Origin: Bog-793 sp963803025
Lineage (GTDB): Bacteria > Actinomycetota > Acidimicrobiia > Acidimicrobiales > Bog-793
Assembly (NCBI GenBank): GCA_963803025.1
Contig: CAWDKZ010000013.1
Coordinates: forward strand, 328,894 to 392,893
DNA: 64,000 bases
Direction: 5' to 3'
Below, piece after piece: positions 44,684 to 52,637 of this stretch. How positions within the stretch are numbered: position 1 is the stretch's first letter; every line of letters starts with the position of its first letter. Below the pieces are notes generated by a model. It was not told the DNA's origin. It ran no database searches and saw nothing but the letters and a program-made list of their open reading frames with translations. The position numbers were made by a program, and so were the translations under genes.

Positions 44684-45618
44684 CCGAGGCGCTCGATCTC
44701 CTCCACGCGCCGCTGCCAGTCGCGTTCGACCCGCACGTGGAGGTCGAGGTAGACGCCGGGCGCGAGCTCGCGGCGCACGGCCGTGCCGACGGCCTTCAGC
44801 ACCTCACCCCGCTTGCCGACGACGATGGCGCGTTGGCTCGGCCGCTCGACCAGGATCTCGCAGCGGATGAGGGGCCATTCCCACTCGACGACCCGGCAGG
44901 CGATCGAGTGCGGTAGTTCGTCGCGCATCGTCTTCAGCAGTTGCTCGCGCACGAGCTCGGCGACGAAGAAGGTCTCGGGGACGTCGCTCACGACCCCTTC
45001 GGGGTAGTAGCGGGGGCCCGCGGGGAGCCGGTCGACGAGGTGTGCCGTGAGGGCGGGCATGCCACTCCCGGTCCTGGCCGAGACGGGGAAATACTCAGCC
45101 GCGCCGAGCCCGAGCTCGGCCGCGGCCCGTTCGAGTTGGCGCAGCGTCGCCGGTCCCCGCACGGCGTCGACCTTGTTCACGACGACCACCGAGTCGGCGG
45201 GAAGACGCGCCGCGATGAACCGGTCTCCCGGCCCGACGGGCGCCGCCGCGTCAACGACGAGGACGCAGAGGTCGACACCGGCGAGCGCGTCGGTGGCGGC
45301 GGAGTTGAGCCGGGTCCCGAGGGCCGAGCGCGGCTTGTGGATCCCCGGCGTGTCGACGAAGACGGCCTGATAGTCGGGGCCGTTCAGCACGCCGCGCACC
45401 CGTCGCCGGGTCGTGTGCGGCGTCCTGGCGGTGATCGAGACCTTCGCGCCGAGGATGCGGTTGACGAGCGTCGACTTGCCGACGTTCGGCCGCCCGACGA
45501 CGGTGACGAGGCCCGACCGGAACGCCGTCTCGGCGGCGCCGCCTCGCCCCGCCGCGGCCCCGGGTCCGGCGGGGTACGAGGAGCGCGGCACGGCCCGGGG
45601 CGACGGATCCCGCGTCAC
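44677..45618 (-). CDS. era: GTPase Era
   Basis: 313 residues from ATG 45618. G1 GRPNVGKSTLVN, G2-region TPHTTRRRVRG, G3 VFVDTPGIHKP, G4 VVNKVDAV and G5-like PVSARTGSGM are present, followed by the KH RNA-binding domain with RAIVVGKRGEVLKAVG. About 30 Gly/Ala/Pro-rich residues precede the GTPase domain. Era binds 16S rRNA and supports 30S maturation. Its start overlaps the upstream CNNM/CBS gene end, and the order with ybeY and phoH is conserved in Actinobacteria. Confidence 0.95.
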   Translation of the reverse strand: MTRDPSPRAVPRSSYPAGPGAAAGRGGAAETAFRSGLVTVVGRPNVGKSTLVNRILGAKVSITARTPHTTRRRVRGVLNGPDYQAVFVDTPGIHKPRSALGTRLNSAATDALAGVDLCVLVVDAAAPVGPGDRFIAARLPADSVVVVNKVDAVRGPATLRQLERAAAELGLGAAEYFPVSARTGSGMPALTAHLVDRLPAGPRYYPEGVVSDVPETFFVAELVREQLLKTMRDELPHSIACRVVEWEWPLIRCEILVERPSQRAIVVGKRGEVLKAVGTAVRRELAPGVYLDLHVRVERDWQRRVEEIERLGY

Positions 45619-46928
45619 CGCGTCGCCGGCGCGGCGGGACCTTCTCCGTCGGCCGGGCCGGCGGACGCGTTCGGGATGATCCGCACCTTGCCGATCCGGC
45701 GGCGTTGCACCAGTTCGGCGACGAGCGTGTAGCCGTCGGCGACGACGACCTCGTTCTCGGCGGGGACACGGCCGTGGAGGTGGAGGAAGAGCCCGGCGAC
45801 GGTGTCCCAGTCGCCGGCGGGCAGCTCCGCCCCGAGGATCTCGCCGACCTCGTCGAGCGGCATGCGGCCCGAGACGACGAAGGCGCCGCCGCCGAGCGGC
45901 TCGATGAGCGGGTCGTCGGCGTCGAACTCGTCGGCGATCTCGCCGACGAGTTCTTCGAGGAGGTCTTCGAGCGTGACGACGCCCGAGGTCCCGCCGTATT
46001 CATCGACGACGACGGCGAGGTGGAACTGCTCGGACTGCATTTCACGCAGGAGCGGCGCGACGCGCTTGGTCTCCGGCACGAAATGGGCCGGGCGGCAGAG
46101 CTGCGCGATCAGGCGCTCCTCGTGGCCCTCGCGCACGGCGCGCACGACGTCGCGGGTGTAGGCGATGCCGACGACGTCGTCGAGCGTTGAGCGATAGACC
46201 GGGATTCGGCTCAACCCGGAGGACATGGCCCGCTCGAGGACCGAGCCCGCAGTCGTCGCGGCCTCGACGGCGACGACGTCGGGACGCGGCGCCATCACCT
46301 CGCGCACGATCGTGTCGCCGAAGTCGATGATCGACGAGATGAGCTCGCGCTCCTCGTTCTCGATGACCTCCTCGTCGACGGCGACGTCGGCGAGCGCGAG
46401 GAGCTCGGCCTCGGTGACCTCGGGCTCGACGTCGGCACCGTGACCCGGGGTGACGAGATGGGCGAGCCCGATGAGGAGCGCGGCCACGACCCGCACCGGG
46501 GGGAAGTTGACGAGCGTCGTGACGAACGGGGCCGCGAAAAGGGAGGCGCGGTCGGCGTGGAGGACCGCCCACTGCTTCGGGATCGCCTCGGCGAACACGA
46601 AGATGACGATGACCTCGAAGACGATCGCCACGGCGACGCCGAGCGCGCCGAACAGGCGCGCCGCCTCGACACCGACGAGGCTCGCCGCGACGAGTTGGCA
46701 GACGAGGACGAGGAGGAGCAGCGGCGCGAGGAAGTGCTCCGGGTGCTCGACGAGCCGCCGCAGGGACTTTGCCCCGAGCCGTCTCTGTTCCTCGAGCGCG
46801 CGGGCCCGGGCCTGGCCCGTGCGGACGAGGCTCGTCTCGGCCAGGGCGAGCACCGCCGAGAGCCCGATGAGGACGATGACGGCGGCGAGCAGACCGCCGT
46901 CGGCCGCGCCGAACGACGCCGCCAGCAT
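45615..46928 (-). CDS. CNNM / CBS domain (CorC/HlyC) family membrane protein
   Basis: 437 residues from ATG 46928. The N-terminal CNNM domain has about three or four membrane segments (GLLAAVIVLIGLSAVLALAETSLVR; LAPLLLLVLVCQLVAASLVG; VAIVFEVIVIFVFAEAIPKQWAV). The tandem CBS domains follow (VMAPRPDVVAVEAATTAGSVLERAMSSGLSRIPVYRS; HLAVVVDEYGGTSGVVTLEDLLEELVGEI), then the transporter-associated C-terminal domain. The family is linked to Mg2+ or Co2+ efflux. Its stop overlaps the era start and its ATG shares one base with the ybeY stop region, so the cluster is tightly coupled. Confidence 0.9.
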   Translation of the reverse strand: MLAASFGAADGGLLAAVIVLIGLSAVLALAETSLVRTGQARARALEEQRRLGAKSLRRLVEHPEHFLAPLLLLVLVCQLVAASLVGVEAARLFGALGVAVAIVFEVIVIFVFAEAIPKQWAVLHADRASLFAAPFVTTLVNFPPVRVVAALLIGLAHLVTPGHGADVEPEVTEAELLALADVAVDEEVIENEERELISSIIDFGDTIVREVMAPRPDVVAVEAATTAGSVLERAMSSGLSRIPVYRSTLDDVVGIAYTRDVVRAVREGHEERLIAQLCRPAHFVPETKRVAPLLREMQSEQFHLAVVVDEYGGTSGVVTLEDLLEELVGEIADEFDADDPLIEPLGGGAFVVSGRMPLDEVGEILGAELPAGDWDTVAGLFLHLHGRVPAENEVVVADGYTLVAELVQRRRIGKVRIIPNASAGPADGEGPAAPATR

Positions 46929-47443
46929 CAGGCGCCCTGGGTGCGGAAGAGCTCGGTGAGGAGCTCTTTCTCGCGGGCCTCCATCGCCTCGGCCTCCTCG
47001 GGCCGCTCGTGGTCCATGCCGAGCAGGTGGAGGATCCCGTGGACGAGGAGGAGCGCGATCTCGGCGTCGAAGCTGCCGGCGTGGTCCGGCGCGTTGCGCC
47101 AGGCGACCTCGGGGCAGATCACGACGTCGCCGATGAGGATCGGCGCGGCGCCGTCCTCAAGCGTGTCCCAACCGGGGCCGCTGCCGCCGTTGTCCGGCGA
47201 GCGACCGAAGGCGACCTGGTCCTCGTCGATCGGGAAGGCGAGTACGTCGGTCGGTCCGGCGATCTCGAGGAAGCGCTCGTTCAACGCGGCGATCGTCGGC
47301 TCGTCGACGAAGAGCACCGAGAGCTCGGCGTCCCCGCGCACGCCTTCCGCGGCGAGCGCCGCCCTGGCGAGCTCGGCCCAGCGCGCGCAGTCGATCACCC
47401 GCTCCGTCTGCTCGTTGGCGACGAAGACCTCGACGGCCATCAC
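46928..47443 (-). CDS. ybeY: Endoribonuclease YbeY
   Basis: 171 residues from GTG 47443 (the next codon is ATG and could be the start). The zinc-binding HGILHLLGMDHERPEE carries the three-His signature H-x3-H-x5-H, and the N-terminal half has LSVLFVDEPTIAALNERFLEIAGPTDVLAFPID. YbeY processes the 16S rRNA 3' end and acts in ribosome quality control. It lies three bases after the corrected phoH stop, consistent with an operon phoH-ybeY-CNNM-era. Confidence 0.95.
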   Translation of the reverse strand: MMAVEVFVANEQTERVIDCARWAELARAALAAEGVRGDAELSVLFVDEPTIAALNERFLEIAGPTDVLAFPIDEDQVAFGRSPDNGGSGPGWDTLEDGAAPILIGDVVICPEVAWRNAPDHAGSFDAEIALLLVHGILHLLGMDHERPEEAEAMEAREKELLTELFRTQGA

Positions 47444-47446
47444 GAT

Positions 47447-48405
47447 TCAGTGCGCCGGTTCCTCGCCGTCGTGGCGCTCGTAGGCGGAGACGATCGCCCG
47501 GACGATGCGGTTCCGCACGACGTCGGACTCGCCGAGCCGGACGAAGCCGACCCCGTCGATCGGGCCGAGGATCTCCTCGATGCCGACGAGGCCGGAGCGC
47601 CCCCCGCGACGTCGATCTGGGTGACGTCGCCGGTGACGACGGCCTTCGTGCCGAAGCCGATCCGGGTGAGGAACATCTTCATCTGTTCGGGCGTCGTGTT
47701 CTGGGCTTCGTCGAGGATGACGAAGCTCGCGTTCAGCGTGCGGCCCCGCATGAAGGCGAGCGGCGCGACCTCGATCGTGCCGCGTTCGATGAGGCGCTGC
47801 GTGCCCTCGGGCTCGAGCATGTCGTAGAGGGCGTCGTAGAGCGGCCGGAGGTAGGGGTCGACCTTGGCCATGAGGTCGCCCGGCAGGAAGCCGAGCCGTT
47901 CGCCGGCCTCGACGGCGGGGCGGGCGAGGATGATCCGGTGGACCTCTTTCGCCTGGAGCGCCCGCACGGCTGCCGCGACGGCGAGGTAGGACTTGCCGGT
48001 TCCCGCCGGACCGATCCCGAAGGTGATCGTGTTCGCGGCGATGGCGTCGACGTAGCGGCGCTGTCCCGGGGTCATCGGGCGGACCGGTCGGCCGCCGGCG
48101 GGCCGCAGCACCTCGGTCGCGAGCACCTCGGAGGGCACGACGTCGGACTTCACCATCTCGATCGTCCGTCCGACGTGGGCGGCGTCGACCCACTGGCCGC
48201 GTTCGAGGTGCGCGACGAGCTCGTGGAAGATCTGCCCGACACGGGGCGCGTCGGGTCCCTCGATCGTGATCTCGTTGCCGCGCACGTGGATCGAGGTGTC
48301 GTCGAACTCCCGCTCGACGAGCAGGAGGAGCTCGTCCCGTTCGCCGAGCAACCCGACCATGAGGTCGTTACCCGGCACCTGGATCTTGATCTGGGTCGCG
48401 GACAC
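47447..48405 (-). pseudogene. phoH: PhoH-like ATPase, one frameshift
   Basis: GTG 48405 starts a protein whose KH-like N-terminal domain (QIKIQVPGNDLMVGLLGERDELLLLVEREFD) precedes the PhoH ATPase: GIGPAGTGKSYLAVA (Walker A), RPAVEAGERLGFLPGD, FVILDEAQNTTPEQMKMFLTRIG (Walker B) and VVTGDVTQIDV. In the starting frame the sequence departs from the family after VDVAGG. One extra G in the run at 47600-47605 gives RSGLVGIEEILGPIDGVGFVRLGESDVVRNRIV and a stop at 47447. About 319 residues result, the usual length. Sequencing error is likely, since the rest is well conserved and ybeY follows after three bases. Confidence 0.88.
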
Positions 48406-48485
48406 GTCTACGGCCCCGAGGGTACCAGTGGGTCCCGGGGGACTCGCGCGAGGGCAGATCCCGTTTGCCATCCGAGCGGGGTAGC

Positions 48486-48516
48486 CGGGGGAACCCCCGT
48501 CCCCGCGCGCGGGGAC
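48486..48516. terminator. Two adjacent GC hairpins
   Basis: CGGGGG-AA-CCCCCG (48486-48499) is directly followed by the perfect 18-bp palindrome GTCCCCGCG/CGCGGGGAC (48499-48516). They lie between the HTH gene stop (48621) and the phoH start (48405), both on the minus strand. They may end the upstream transcript. Confidence 0.45.
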
Positions 48517-48620
48517 GGCGGACGGGGTTCGGCGCGACCCGGTCCGAGCCGGTGTCGAGCGGGCGGCCACGGGCACGCTTCCGGCCTCGGTGTCCGCGCC
48601 CGTTCGGCCGTGGTCCTCGT

Positions 48621-48851
48621 TCAGCGGCTGGCCTGGCGTGTCGGCTCGGGGTAGAGGTGCTCGAGGCTGCCCGGCGCGATCCGCGCCGACTCGACGAACG
48701 CCTCGACGTCGCGCTGCCGCAGCCGGATGACGCGTCCGAACTTGAAAGCGGGCAGCCCGCCTTCGTCGATGAAGCGGTAGAGCGTGCGCAGGTTCACCCC
48801 GAGAAAGGCCGAGGCCTGTTTGGTGCTCATCCAGACGGCGCCCTCTGCCAT
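48621..48851 (-). CDS. Small helix-turn-helix (excisionase/MerR-like) DNA-binding protein
   Basis: 76 residues from ATG 48851. The domain STKQASAFLGVNLRTLYRFIDEGGLPAFKFGRVIRLRQRDVEAFVE is a winged helix-turn-helix of the excisionase/AlpA type, with a conserved tail RIAPGSLEHLYP. Similar stand-alone proteins are conserved in Actinobacteria next to housekeeping genes, so it is probably a chromosomal regulator rather than a phage excisionase. A TATAAT box ends eight bases before the ATG, so the mRNA is probably leaderless. Its target is unknown. Confidence 0.75.
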   Translation of the reverse strand: MAEGAVWMSTKQASAFLGVNLRTLYRFIDEGGLPAFKFGRVIRLRQRDVEAFVESARIAPGSLEHLYPEPTRQASR

Positions 48852-48859
48852 GAGCAGGA

Positions 48860-48865
48860 ATTATA
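48860..48865 (-). promoter_or_regulatory. TATAAT -10 box of the HTH gene
   Basis: The minus strand reads TATAAT (48865 to 48860), a perfect -10 hexamer in very GC-rich DNA, with eight bases to the ATG at 48851. Transcription should begin at or next to the start codon. A good -35 is not visible (GTACGA or TACGAA about 17 bases upstream). Confidence 0.5.
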
Positions 48866-48897
48866 CCACCTGATCGTGCAGTTCGTACCCTCTCATG

Positions 48898-50070
48898 TCA
48901 TCCGCCCGTAACGCGTGCGAGGCGATCCGTCCCGCCGGTCCGGCGATCGGGGCGGGCGTCTGCCGGCGACCGGGTCCGCAGACGGATCGCGACCTCGTTG
49001 GCGAGCAGGCGGCCCTTGCGGGTGAGGACGGCGCGCTCGGCGCGGCGCACGACGAGGTCCTCGAGCGCCGGGTCCTCGGGCAGGGCGGATTGCGCGACCC
49101 CGTCGCGCGTCCGCAGGGCGAGTTGCAGGGATTCGAGTTCGCGCGCCGCGGGGCCGAGGTGTTCGGCCGAGGCGACCGGCGAGACGCCGGCGGCGACCCG
49201 CGCGATGTAGCGCTCCGGCGACCCGACGTTGCGGAAGCGCCGTGCCCCGAGGTGGCTGTGCGCGGCGCAACCGAAGCCGAGGTACTCCGCGCCGCGCCAG
49301 CAGGCGAGGTTGTGGCGACACTCGTGGCCGGGCCTGGACCAGTTCGAGATCTCGTACCAGCTGAGCCCGGCGGCGCCGAGCGTCTCGTCGACGAGTTCGT
49401 AGCGCGCGGCCTCGACGTCGTCGTCGGGGTGGCGGTCCGGGTCCCGGCCGAGCGGCGTCGCGGCCTCGACGGTGAGCGCGTAGGCGCTGACGTGCGGCGG
49501 CGACGGTTCGAGGGCGATGAGCCCGGCCAGTGTCGCGACAAGGTCGTCGTCGGACTCGGCGACCGATCCGTAGACGACGTCGACGTTGTAGGTCGGGAAT
49601 CCGACCTCGCCGACCAGCGTGACGGCCCGCGCGACCGCGCCGGCGCGATGCCGCCGTCCGAGGTCCACGAGGACGCGGGGCACGAGCGACTGCACCCCCA
49701 AGGAGATCCGGGTCGCGCCAGCGCGCGCGGCGGCCAGCAGGAAGGCGCGCGTCGTGCTCTCGGGGTTCGCTTCGATCGTCACCTCGGCGCCCGGAGTGCG
49801 CTCGATCGCCTCGAGGAGCCGGGTGAGCAGTTCCGGGGGGAGGAGCGACGGCGTCCCGCCGCCGAGGTAGACGGTCGTCGCTGGGCGCAGCTGCCCGCGC
49901 GCTCGGGCGCGCCCGATGTCGGTGACGCAGGCGTCGACGTAGGACTCGGCGAGGTCGAACTTGTCGGTCCAGGTCGCGAAGGCGCAGTAGTCGCAACGTC
50001 GCGCGCAGAACGGGATGTGGACGTAGACACCGAACTCGCTGGCCACGCCCTCGCGGGCGCCGGACGCCAC
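48898..50070 (-). CDS. hemW: Radical SAM heme chaperone HemW-like protein
   Basis: 390 residues from GTG 50070. The radical SAM cluster motif is CARRCDYCAF (C-x3-C-x2-C) near the N-terminus, then VYLGGGTPSLLPPELL, EVTIEANPES and RISLGVQSL, followed by the HemN-type C-terminal domain (WYEISNWSRPGHECRHNLACWRGAEYLGFGCAAHSHL). HemW inserts heme into target proteins rather than acting as coproporphyrinogen oxidase. The start shares one base with the stop of the BldD-like gene (TAGTG), so both are on one message. Confidence 0.88.
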   Translation of the reverse strand: MASGAREGVASEFGVYVHIPFCARRCDYCAFATWTDKFDLAESYVDACVTDIGRARARGQLRPATTVYLGGGTPSLLPPELLTRLLEAIERTPGAEVTIEANPESTTRAFLLAAARAGATRISLGVQSLVPRVLVDLGRRHRAGAVARAVTLVGEVGFPTYNVDVVYGSVAESDDDLVATLAGLIALEPSPPHVSAYALTVEAATPLGRDPDRHPDDDVEAARYELVDETLGAAGLSWYEISNWSRPGHECRHNLACWRGAEYLGFGCAAHSHLGARRFRNVGSPERYIARVAAGVSPVASAEHLGPAARELESLQLALRTRDGVAQSALPEDPALEDLVVRRAERAVLTRKGRLLANEVAIRLRTRSPADARPDRRTGGTDRLARVTGG

Positions 50071-50597
50071 TAGGCGGCGTAGATGAGGCCGAGCGATTGC
50101 AGCCTCTCGACCATCTCGACGACGCCGAGGCCGAAGGTGGCACCGATGACCCGCAGGTCGTCGACGCGGATCGTGAGCACCTGTCCGTTGAAGTCCTGCC
50201 GGTCGAGCTGGACCTTGCTGAGGAAGCGCTGCAGCGCCTCCGCCTCGAGCCCTCTCGTTGCCTTGAGACGGATGAGGTCGATCCGGATCTTGGTCTCGTG
50301 CGGCGCCCTCGTCAGGGGCTCGGCGTCGGCCGCCGAAGCCCCCTCGCGGCTCCCAGGCAAGAGCTGGTCGAGCGGCACCTCGTAGATCTGCGCGAGACGG
50401 CGCAGCCGCGGGACCGATATCGCGCGTTCGCCGCGCTCGTAGGCACCGAGGACCGAGGCCTTGAACTCCTGCCGGGACGCAGCCTCGACCGCCTGGAGTG
50501 ACATGTGCTTCTGTCGGCGCACGGCCCGCAGTCGCACGCCGACCGTCTCGGCGTAGCTGTCCTCGGTCTCAGCGGCGTGATCTCGAGAGTCGCTCAT
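50070..50597 (-). CDS. bldD: BldD-like XRE-family regulator with conserved c-di-GMP-binding residues
   Basis: 175 residues from ATG 50597. The N-terminal XRE helix-turn-helix VGVRLRAVRRQKHMSLQAVEAASRQEFKASVLGAYERGERAISVPRLRRLAQIYEVPLDQLLP closely follows BldD. The C-terminal domain has LDRQDFNGQVLTIRVDDLRVI, which matches the RxD-x8-RxxD signature by which Streptomyces BldD binds tetrameric c-di-GMP. BldD represses developmental genes in Streptomyces; here the regulon is unknown. It is translationally linked to hemW. Confidence 0.85.
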   Translation of the reverse strand: MSDSRDHAAETEDSYAETVGVRLRAVRRQKHMSLQAVEAASRQEFKASVLGAYERGERAISVPRLRRLAQIYEVPLDQLLPGSREGASAADAEPLTRAPHETKIRIDLIRLKATRGLEAEALQRFLSKVQLDRQDFNGQVLTIRVDDLRVIGATFGLGVVEMVERLQSLGLIYAA

Positions 50598-50716
50598 CCT
50601 GGTTCCGGGGCTGCTCGTGTTCGCTTGCGCCGGCGCAGACGCGCGGCGGCTACTGGGTCATCACGGTACTCCCCCACGCAGCGTGGCGCGCGAGTTCCCG
50701 GGTGTGCGGTCGCCGG

Positions 50717-51430
50717 CTAGCGCGGGCGGACGCGTCCGGCCCGGAGCGACACGAGCAGTACGCCGGCCGCGACCGCGGCGGTCTCGGCGCGCAGCACGGT
50801 GTCGGCGAGGCCGACGAGTGTCGGCGCCCGGGCGAGTTCGTCTTCCGTGAAGCCGCCTTCCGGGCCGACGAGGATGCAGGTCGTCGCGGCGGTGATGGGT
50901 GGCGCCCCGGGCTCGGCGACGGCGAGCGCCGCCAGCCGGTCGGCGAGCACCGTCTCGTACGGGACCGGGTCGCCGACCACGGGAAGGCGCAGCCGTCGGC
51001 ATTGCGCCGCGGCCTCCCGCGCCACGCGACGCAGACGCTCGCCGCGTCGGGCGGCCCCCGTGTCGTCGGGACGGACGACGGTGCGCGCGGTGGTGAAGAT
51101 GACGATGCGGTCGATGCCGAGCTCGGTCAGCTTCTGGACCGCCCATTCGGGACGTCCGCCCTTGTGCAGGGCGAACCCGACGGTGAGCGGCGGGTCGGGG
51201 CGTGGGCTCGTCGCCACCGGTCCGTCCGGGGTCAACAGGGTCGGGCGCGACTGACCGGCACGGACCGCTCCGCGTCCGCCCGGCACGCCGGGCTCGAGCC
51301 GGCAGGGGCGGTATCGTCCCGCGCCGTCCGAGGCGACGACGAGATCGCCCGCGCCGAGGCGGAGCACGTCGACGAGGTGATGGGCGTCGTCGGGCGTGAG
51401 CTCGGGCGCCCCCAGGTCGGCGACGAACAC
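50717..51430 (-). CDS. rsmE: 16S rRNA (uracil-1498-N3)-methyltransferase
   Basis: 237 residues from GTG 51430; the exact start is uncertain because the frame continues upstream and no ribosome-binding site stands out. The SPOUT fold shows FALHKGGRPEWAVQKLTELGIDRIVIFTTARTVV, ILVGPEGGFTEDELA and LADTVLRAETAAVAAGVLLV, the AdoMet-binding knot. RsmE methylates U1498 of 16S rRNA. It sits between dnaJ and bldD, an order typical in Actinobacteria (hrcA-dnaJ-rsmE). Confidence 0.92.
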   Translation of the reverse strand: MFVADLGAPELTPDDAHHLVDVLRLGAGDLVVASDGAGRYRPCRLEPGVPGGRGAVRAGQSRPTLLTPDGPVATSPRPDPPLTVGFALHKGGRPEWAVQKLTELGIDRIVIFTTARTVVRPDDTGAARRGERLRRVAREAAAQCRRLRLPVVGDPVPYETVLADRLAALAVAEPGAPPITAATTCILVGPEGGFTEDELARAPTLVGLADTVLRAETAAVAAGVLLVSLRAGRVRPR

Positions 51431-51503
51431 GACCGCGCCTGCCCGCCGGACCGCGTCGAGGTCAAAGTGCGAGATGGCGGCGGGGTCCGGGTCCTGGGGC
51501 CGG

Positions 51504-52613
51504 TCAGCCGAAGCTCGACCGGATGCGGGAGATGATGCCGGGCTCCTCCGAGGCGAGCTCCTCGCCGCGCAGCGCGGCGAACTCCCGGAGCAGTCGCTCC
51601 TGGTCCTTCGTGATGCCTGCCGGCGTGTCGACGACGATCTGGACGTGGAGGTCGCCGCGGCTGCGTCCCCGGACCTCGGGCACTCCCCGTCCTTTCAGGC
51701 GGACGATCTTGCCGGTCTGGGTGCCCGGCGGGACCGCGATCGTCTCGGTCCCGTCGAGGGTCTCGATGTCGAACTCGGTGCCGAGCGCCGCCTGGGCCAT
51801 CGACACGTGCTCCGAGGTGACGAGGTCCATTCCCGAACGTTCGAACCTCGGGTGGGCGGCGACACGGACGTGGACGTAGAGGTCCCCGGGCGTGCCGCCC
51901 CGCATCGCGGGCGCGCCGGCACCGGTGATGCGCAACGTCGTGCCGTTGTCGACACCGCAGGGCACGTCGACGGTGATCGTCCGTTCGTCGACACGCCGAC
52001 CGTCGCCGCGGCAGTCAACGCAACGCGACTCGATGACCTCACCGATTCCCCGACAGCGAGTGCAGGGCGTCGCGCTGACGACTTGGCCGAGGATCGACTG
52101 GCGCACGCGGCGCTGCTGCCCGGATCCGCCGCACTGGGTGCAGACGGTGGGGCTCGTCCCGGGGCGGGCGCCGGAGCCCGAGCAGGTGGCGCACGCCACG
52201 ATGCCCCGGAACGTGATCGGCCGCTCCGCCCCGAACACGGCGTCTTCGAAGCGAAGCTCGAGCGTCACCTCGACGTCCTCACCGCGCCGCCTCGTGTTGA
52301 CGGTCGACCCCCCGAACCCGCCGCCGGCGAAGAACGCGTTGAACAGATCGCCGAAGCCCGCCGTGAAGATGTCGCCCGGGCCGGTCGGACCGGAGCGTTC
52401 CCCTTCGGGGCCGAACATGTCGTAGCGCCGGCGGCGCTCCGGGTCCCGCAGCGTCTCGTAGGCGAGGGTGACCTCCTTGAAGCGCGCCTCGGATTCGGCG
52501 TCACCGCTCGTGTCCGGGTGGAGCTCGCGGGCGAGTCGTCGGTAGGCGCGCTTGATCTCGTCCTCGGTCGCGTTGCGTGGGACCCCGAGGAGCTCGTAGA
52601 AGTCTCGTGCCAC
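51504..52613 (-). CDS. dnaJ: Chaperone DnaJ
   Basis: 369 residues from GTG 52613. It has the J domain with HPD (RRLARELHPDTSGD), a Gly-rich segment (FFAGGGFGGS), four zinc motifs CATCSGSG, CTQCGGSG, CTRCRGIG and CVDCRGDG, and the C-terminal substrate-binding domain. It is a type I DnaJ that delivers clients to DnaK. It follows hrcA by 24 bases and is presumably under the same CIRCE control. Confidence 0.96.
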   Translation of the reverse strand: MARDFYELLGVPRNATEDEIKRAYRRLARELHPDTSGDAESEARFKEVTLAYETLRDPERRRRYDMFGPEGERSGPTGPGDIFTAGFGDLFNAFFAGGGFGGSTVNTRRRGEDVEVTLELRFEDAVFGAERPITFRGIVACATCSGSGARPGTSPTVCTQCGGSGQQRRVRQSILGQVVSATPCTRCRGIGEVIESRCVDCRGDGRRVDERTITVDVPCGVDNGTTLRITGAGAPAMRGGTPGDLYVHVRVAAHPRFERSGMDLVTSEHVSMAQAALGTEFDIETLDGTETIAVPPGTQTGKIVRLKGRGVPEVRGRSRGDLHVQIVVDTPAGITKDQERLLREFAALRGEELASEEPGIISRIRSSFG

Positions 52614-52637
52614 TAGCGGTCCATCATGCCGGACGAC

